This document shows, in pieces, positions 57,420 to 64,000 of a DNA stretch of 64,000 bases (within the stretch, counting starts at the first letter, position 1; each line of letters begins with the position of its first letter). The translations under genes were made by a program, and so were the position numbers. The DNA is from Hanleya hanleyi. Taxonomy: Eukaryota; Mollusca; Polyplacophora; Lepidopleurida; Hanleyidae. The notes beneath the pieces were generated by a model, which was given only the letters and a program-made list of their open reading frames with translations, was not told the DNA's origin and did no database searches. The stretch lies in the NCBI GenBank assembly GCA_036873755.1, contig JAVTVY010033733.1, positions 1 to 64,000 on the forward strand, in the 5' to 3' direction.

Positions 57420-60025
57420 AAGGAACACGTGCTTATTTGTAATCCATACAGGTAGAGGATGGCAGGCCTACCGTGGTGTTTTTCTGGCATGTCGGAGTAG
57501 CTAAAATGAACCTAATAATGAAATCGTAAAAAGGAAAATAAAATAGCCAGTGGTTGGCTTAACCCTACCTGGTCTGGGGGGAGGGGGGCAAAATGCCCCC
57601 CCCCCCCGCCTTTCCTACCAAACTTTCTGGGCTATCTCCGGAACGACAAAAACTAGAGAGCTGAAACTCTGTGACTTTATAGATTATCATATTGGGGTCA
57701 TTTTGAGCCTATTTGCATGACCCCCCGAGACCATGTGGGGTCCCACAAAAGTGATGTTTTTGTAATATTTCTTCAAAATTTCTGCTTTTCTCCGATGAAA
57801 AGTGGGTAAAAACTATTTTATTTCACATCACATTAATATTTACTAATGTATCATGCTGTTTTTGCGGAGAAATTGCATAAATAAAAAATTAAAAAAATCT
57901 GACCGAAAAATCGACCAAAAAATGTCTTTTTTGAAAATGACGTCACTGTGACGTCATCATAGCAGCCATCTTGGACTTTTTCTAATATTTTCTGGTAGAG
58001 CTTGACCAAAGGGTATAGTGTGGTAAGTTTCAAAGGTTAAAACACTGGTAGAAATGTGCTAAAATGAGAGCTGTGAAGCGAATTACAAGCGTCTAGTCCG
58101 TCATTCAAAATCCAGCCGTCGGAAATATAGGGGAATCAATGACTCAACAAAAAAAGGTCAGGTATTAAACGAATATCAACGTAGACGAGCGCGCAACAGG
58201 TGCTATCTAAGGCTCGCTTGACTGCTGCAAACAGTTTTAATTGCCGGTAGTGAACCAGATGGTTTGACATTCAATCTATCATAAAGATTTCGGATAAAAT
58301 AAATAGTTGAGTGTGCAGAAGGCGAATATGGAATGATTAGTGGTAGATGTGAAGATCGTTTTTGGTACTTTTTGACGCTTATGCCCGTGGAAGAGTAGAA
58401 TCTCATCGGTTTTAATTTTCCGAAATTTACTATCAGTGTAGCCTTTTTGACTTAGTGCTTGAATCAAATTAGAGCAAGCCGACTGATAATCGCATACATT
58501 ATTACAAATGCGCAAAAATCGCAGGAACTGCGATATGTCAATGCCCGGGAAAGTATAATGCGGATGAAAGGAGCTTCAATGCACCAACTGTTGGCTGCCT
58601 GTGGGCTTGAAATAAACCTCTGTGTCTAAAATTCCTATGGAATTAAATCGGCTGCTTTTATAAACCATAGCGTCAAGAAATGGAAGAGAATGTAACTGCA
58701 GGTTTATCTGTAAGCGGATATTGGTGTTTTTTGAGTTCAAAATATCAACGAAAACATGAAATTGGTCAATACTACCGCCCCAAATTCCAAAATGTCGTCT
58801 ATAAAGCGTTTCCAAAGAAGTGGTTTAATAGGACATTCTAAGAGAGCCTTATTTTCCCATCTGGCCATATATATGTAGGCATTACTGGGCACAAAACGCT
58901 TGCCCATAACCGTCCCGTTAATTTGAAGATAGCCGGAATGGTCGAACATAAAATCGTTGCGATTAAGAGAAATATCAAGTAACTTCATAAAAAATGAATC
59001 GGAACGACGGGTAGATGGATTGTTTGCTAATGTATCAGCTATAATCTGGAGGCAATCTTCAGTGTCAGTATTAGGGTAAAACGATTCAACATCCAATGTA
59101 AAGAGAAAAATATTGGAAGAGAACGAGTGGAATGATAACATGTCAAGGAAATGGGGTGCATCCCGGAGATAACTGGCATGTTGTTGAGAAATAGGGTTGA
59201 GACACAGGTCTAGGTACTCAGCTACCCTAGCTGATTCACTTTCAGAATCAGACACAATGGATCTCCCCATCGGCAGTCGAGGTTGGGGTCACGAGTAGAT
59301 GTCTTTGTGTATCTTTGGTAAAAATAAAATGCTCTAGGACGGTGTTGACTGGTATCAGTCATATATAAATATTCTGTTTTAGTCATATGGTTCCAGGGAG
59401 CATATCTGTCGATATTTCCGTGATCATATTTTGGTTTTCAGGCACAGGATTTCTGTATAGGAATATAATAATTCACATTATTTAGCTGCCTAAGGGCTTC
59501 AAGTACATACAAGTGTTTGCCCATTACCATCGTAGCCCCACCCTTATCGGCAGGTTTAATGACAACATTATCAAGCCGCGATGACGAAGTGATAGCTATA
59601 CGTTCGGCTTGAGACAGGTTGTCATTGGCATGCAGGGATGGTTGTGTACGCACAAACTCATATATGGACCTTTTAAACAAAATAATTTCCGAGCAGAGCT
59701 GGTGGTCGGCTGGTCTCCAAGAGGGCTTCAAACGGAGTTTTTTAGTGCCATCATACTCCGCCTCTCTATCCAAGGAAAAAATATTTGGATTCAATTTGTC
59801 GATGAAAAAATTGGACGTCACCGAAATTGAGGGGCATTTCTTCCGACTGATCTAAAGTAGCTGTTGGGACAAATGATAAGCTTTTTCTAATAAACTAATT
59901 TCGGGTTGCGTAAGAGCCAGTTTGGACAAGTTGTACACAGTGCTAGCTGCTTTCAAAGAGTTGATATCGAGATTCCTATCTAGTTTTCGTGTTTCTCGTA
60001 TTTGAGAAACCCAAGCCAGAAATAG
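57420..60025 (-). mobile_element. Penelope-like retroelement, copy A (broken)
   Basis: Minus-strand fragments in order: LTQPEISLLEKAYHL (59890), VVIKPADKGGATMVMG (59530), FYFLPKIHK (59320), TLDVESFYPNTDTE with the RT motif-A aspartate (59075), GTVMGKRFVPSNAYIYM (58890), RFIDDI, the catalytic Y/FxDD box (58800), PFLDAMVYKSS (58665) and YFKPT (58605). This order is that of Penelope-like RTs. At least three frameshifts break it, one just after RFIDDI. No GIY-YIG endonuclease is seen after the RT. The 5' end is cut at about 60025 and joined head-to-head to copy C. Confidence 0.7.
57562..58039 (-). mobile_element. TTAA-flanked MITE inside copy A
   Basis: TTAA flanks both ends: GGCTTAA|CCCTACCTGG on the left and AAAGG|TTAAAACACTGG on the right. 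The interior matches 8098-9117 in reverse (AATAGGCTCAAAATGACCCC, CCAAGATGGC). The empty site is visible in copy C at about 60706-60730, where the reverse complement reads GGTTGGCTTAAAACACCGGT. The right end is an internally deleted version of the family end. Confidence 0.75.
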
Positions 60026-60790
60026 CCGGTTAGGAAACGCTATATAGACGGCATCTTCGGAATTTGGGGCGGTAGTATTGACGAATTTCATGTTTTCGTT
60101 GATCTTTTGAACTCACAAAACCTCAATATCCGCATACAGAGTAACCTGAAGTTACATTCTCTTCCACTTCTTGATGTTATGGTTTATAAATGCAGCCGAT
60201 TCAATTCCATGAGAATTGTAGATACAAAGGTTTATTTCAAGCCCACAGACAGCTTGCTGCATCGGAGCTCCTTTCATCCGCATTATACTTTCCCGGGCAT
60301 TGTCATTTGTAATAATGTATGCGATTACCAGTGGGTTTGCTCTATTTTGATTCCGGCACTAAGAAAAAGGGGCTACTCTGATCGTAAACTTCGGAAAATT
60401 AAAACCGATGAGATTTAACTCTTCGACGAGCCTAGGCGTCAAAAGCACCAACACGATCTTCACATCTGCCACTGATCGTTCCATATTCGCCTTCTGCACA
60501 CTCAACTATTTATTTTACCCGAAATCTTTACGATAGGTTGAATATCAAACTATCTGGTTCACTACCGGCAAGTAAAACTGCAAACAAGCGAACCCAAGAG
60601 AGCACCTGGTACGCGCTCGTCTACGTTGATACACAATTATCCGGGTGCTCGATTTCTATCCCTTATTACCAGCGGTCTTAGCTTCACAGCACTCATTTTA
60701 GCACATTTCTACCGGTGTTTTAAGCCAACCACTGGCTATTTTATTTCCTTTTTTTGCGATTTTATTCTTGGGTTCATTTTAACAATTGCT
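60026..60790 (+). mobile_element. Penelope-like retroelement, copy C (inverted, dead RT)
   Basis: It begins abruptly at the RT active-site box, which reads YIDGIFGIWGG: the second catalytic aspartate is glycine. It then continues in one frame to 60418 (LPLLDVMVYKCSRFNSM, VYFKPTDS, ICNNVCDYQ). It keeps the nucleotide that copies A and B have lost after the DD box. The tail to about 60790 matches the tail of copy A without the MITE. Confidence 0.7.
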
Positions 60791-62900
60791 TGATAATATC
60801 TGCCGGATGTTTTACTTTACACCGTGGTCACGGCTTTATGCCGTCTATACCAGCCCTAATACGGAGATTCCGTCTTGTCTTTCACGTGTACCGTGGCTCG
60901 GCTGAAATATCGCAGAACACTACTGCATATATACATTTTTTCACTCGCTCCTCCTGGTGAATTCTTTTAATGGACGATAGTGCTAGAGGACCTTACGACA
61001 CTATGTCTTGTATGTTTACTGTATATATATCTATACATAGTTGTATATTGGGTGTCGGGCTATAACGTAATAGCATGTAACATGTTTATTCCTACTTTGA
61101 TGTGTTTTTAGCTATTTTACTTTTCTCCCAGACGATCAGTGTTCTAACCTGGGGGCATTGTTTCACTTTTATTACTGGTCCGTTGGCTTTATTCTATTCT
61201 CTGTTAGACTTCCGAAGCATGAAGGTCACTAGTATCTCCAGTAAGGAAACAAAGTTTGGTCCAGACTTGCGTATTTTTCGCAAGCATCTAACAGATATGC
61301 ATTGTGTAATGGACGATCCAGATATTTTAGTATGGTGTACTGAGCTTTGCAAACTTATACACCATAACAGTTTATTCTATCCCAATGAGAGCCCATCCTG
61401 GCTGTCGAACAAAATTAACCGCGTCTGGGAGTCTATCCATCCGACTACAGTCAATGTCCTCCACTTCTAACACAATTCATCAACATTATAATAATGCCAT
61501 TGATGCTCTTCTGAAGACGCTAAGCCAAGCACTGCCAGATAGAGCTTCGCCTTGGCTCATTGAGTCTACTAAACGCTCTCTCTCCCGTAGACAAAAAAAA
61601 GATTAAAGTATTTTTATCAATATTTTTTTCTCTGAAATATGTGTCAAAAGAGTTAGTACTTAATTAAGAAATTCTTTAAAATTTTGTTCCTTGTCCCTGT
61701 GGGCGTATCTAAGCCTTTTTAATTAAAGACCTGTAGCTCAATTTCCGCCAGTTAACCCGTTAATGAGCTTAGGCCTCACGTGATCTTGTGACGTCAGACA
61801 GGCGACCGTCTCCTGCGAACAACTGTCTGAGCTATATATTAAGCTGTGGATTTGCGTTTACTCCATCGCGTATATCGCTGTATAATTAATCGAAAACGAT
61901 TCGAAACCGTAGGGGAATATGCAGATCTATATACAGAGGACATACATGTAAATGGACATCTTGACGTTCTGCCGTATCAGTTTGAACCCGTACCAAACGA
62001 CCGAAATGAGGTGGAACAGAGGGAAAGCGTTATATATGGGCGCCCTATGCACAGAATGAATAAATATTTAGACAATGATCGAAATAATTTGTAAGTCCAG
62101 GCCTACCTGGTGAAATTTCAACACTGAGACGTACGCCAATTTTGGAGTTTTCTCTTTCGTTTAGGTCAGTTTGAAAGCATGACGTTAGATATCATCTACC
62201 AAAAATATTTAGATCATTTTTTTTTTTACTTCTGGCAAATCTGTGTTCAATAAATTATTTCCAGTAGGAATATGCCGTCCAGCTAGCGTAATTGATAGGA
62301 AACAACAAATTGCGACTTTCTAGCTGCCCTGCTCCCGACTTTAGGCAGATACATTGGGGGGAGGGGGGCAATTTCTCTCACAACGGGTGTTGGTGACATT
62401 ATCAGATAGCCCACCTGCACGCAAACAGTCTAGTAAATTCATGTCACGAGAGTGATATTTAGCACACGTAAACGGTCATATTTTATATTGTATTATATTG
62501 CAACCACTCGCCTGATTTCAAATACCGTCTCCTAAATATTTTTATTGCGGCACAATACGGCATTTTGGAGTCAATTTACACTGCTATTTATTAGGCGGTA
62601 GTATTCTCGAGTCGAATTGATTGAAATTGTAGTTTAAGGGCAGCTTCCCATACGGATTTCGCCGCCCATCAACTCAGTGTTTTATTCAACTTTCACGGTA
62701 CATTTCTTCGTTAACTTAAGATCTATTGCATCACTAGATATTAAAATAAATAATTAAATAATAAATAACAATTAGAGAGAAGAGGGAAATATAAATACAA
62801 GTTATTTCAAATAACGAGTCGAACTGTGAAGAAGCATTATATATACAGTTCCTTGAGTAAATGTCAACATTATGATAACAATAGTATTATACTAGGTGAT
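60791..62900 (+). other. Uncertain region with weak coding signals
   Basis: 61102-61470 and 61385-61606 (plus) may be one broken frame (LRIFRKHLTDMHCVMDD, then AIDALLKTLSQALPDR). Separately, 61846-62091 reads VGEYADLYTEDIHVNGHL and YQFEPVPND and ends at GTAAGTCC, like a first exon. A TATATATTAA lies just upstream, but no ATG precedes the coding-like part. The YxFEP phrase recalls an N-terminal segment of transposon-associated zinc-binding proteins, but I cannot confirm it. Nothing else is seen. Confidence 0.3.
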
Positions 62901-62955
62901 AATCGTACCCCCACCCAGGCCACGACAGGCCTCAAAAAGCGCAGGCCAGATAGGG

Positions 62956-64000
62956 TTAAAACACTGGTAGAAATGTGCTAACATGAGAGCTGTGAAGCGA
63001 AGACCGCTGGAAATATAGGGGAATCAATGAATCAACAAAAAAAGGTCAGGTATTAAACGAATATCAACGTAGACGAGCGCGCAACAGGTGCTATCTAAGG
63101 CTCGCTTGACTGCTGCAAACAGTTTTAATTGCCGGTAGTGAACCAGATGGTTTGACATTCAATCTATCATAAAGATTTCGGATAAAATAAATAGTTGAGT
63201 GTGCAGAAGGCGAATATGGAATGATTAGTGGTAGATGTGAAGATCGTTTTTGGTACTTTTTGACGCTTATGCCCGTGGAAGAGTAGAATCTCATCGGTTT
63301 TAATTTTCCGAAATTTACTATCAGTGTAGCCTTTTTGACTTAGTGCTTGAATCAAATTAGAGCAAGCCGACTGATAATCGCATACATTATTACAAATGCG
63401 CAAAAATCGCAGGAACTGCGATATGTCAATGCCCGGGAAAGTATAATGCGGATGAAAGGAGCTTCAATGCACCAACTGTTGGCTGCCTGTGGGCTTGAAA
63501 TAAACCTCTGTGTCTAAAATTCCTATGGAATTAAATCGGCTGCTTTTATAAACCATAGCGTCAAGAAATGGAAGAGAATGTAACTGCAGGTTTCTCTGTA
63601 AGCGGATATTGGTGTTTTTTGAGTTCAAAATATCAACGAAAACATGAAATTGGTCAATACTACCGCCCCAAATTCCAAAATGTCGTCTATAAAGCGTTTT
63701 CAAAGAAGTGGTTTAATAGGACATCCTAAGAGAGCCTTATTTTCCCATCTGGCCATATATATGTAGGCATTACTGGGCACAAAACGCTTGCCCATAACCG
63801 TCCCTTTAATTTGAAGATAGCCGGAATGGTCGAATACAAAATCGTTGCGAGTAAGAGAAATATCAAGTAACTTCATAAAAAATGAATCGGAACGACGGGT
63901 AGATGGATTGTTTGCTAATGTATCAGCTATAATCTGGAGGCAATCTGCAGTGTCAGTATTGGGGTAAAACGATTCAACATCCAATGTAAAGAGAAAAATA
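62956..64000 (-). mobile_element. Penelope-like retroelement, copy B (cut by window edge)
   Basis: This is nearly identical to copy A at a constant offset of about 4888 bp, in direct orientation, with the same frameshift after the RT DD box and the same frame breaks. It differs in a few bases and in lacking the 40-bp tag found in copy A at 58081-58121. A MITE-family end (GCAGGCCAGATAGGG|TTAA) abuts it at 62955, at the same TTAA used in copy A. The element continues beyond the window. Confidence 0.7.

Overview
This is a window of animal nuclear DNA, probably from a marine invertebrate. Genes carry GT-AG introns, coding exons are sparse, and much of the remainder is satellite DNA, MITEs, Penelope-like retroelements and decayed Polinton/Maverick-type virus-like elements. 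The phylum cannot be fixed from the sequence. Amphioxus, other invertebrate deuterostomes or a mollusc/brachiopod would all fit. All coding statements assume the standard genetic code.

Layout. 1-3170: remnant of a Polinton-like element with a tandemly duplicated three-finger C2H2 gene, both copies broken. 3235-7275: satellite arrays (176, 173 and 152 bp units), two of them carrying palindromes that look like CREB and NRF1 sites. 7990-9117: a TTAA-associated MITE. 10560-11480: the same satellite superfamily, inverted. 9120-14700: otherwise no gene I can support.

14712-39381 (minus) is the main gene: a 12-exon model for a protein with four tandem BEN domains, made by serial duplication of an exon pair (a small 72-90 nt exon plus a large exon of about 1 kb). 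Splice phases agree at every junction. The one defect is a 2-nt deletion in the small exon of the second BEN unit. Its introns hold MITEs, a pearl/HINE-like 160-bp array, minisatellites and a tRNA-like hairpin. 41601-44850 (plus) is a divergent three-exon gene for a nine-finger C2H2 protein; both first exons carry an IKQEP SUMO-type motif. 44851-50690 is intergenic, with foldback elements, MITEs and a 42-bp minisatellite.

50690-55810 is a second decayed Polinton-like element. It has a CARD-domain gene behind a TATA box, a frameshifted PC4-like gene, a basic protein, and a zinc-finger-tagged genome-packaging ATPase split by a retroelement fragment. It shares a terminal sequence motif with the element at the window start. 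57400-64000 is a nest of Penelope-like retroelement copies, two direct and one inverted, with a TTAA-flanked MITE whose empty site is preserved in the inverted copy.

The two host genes look like nuclear DNA-binding regulators, and the remaining recognisable coding sequence is mobile or viral and mostly dead.
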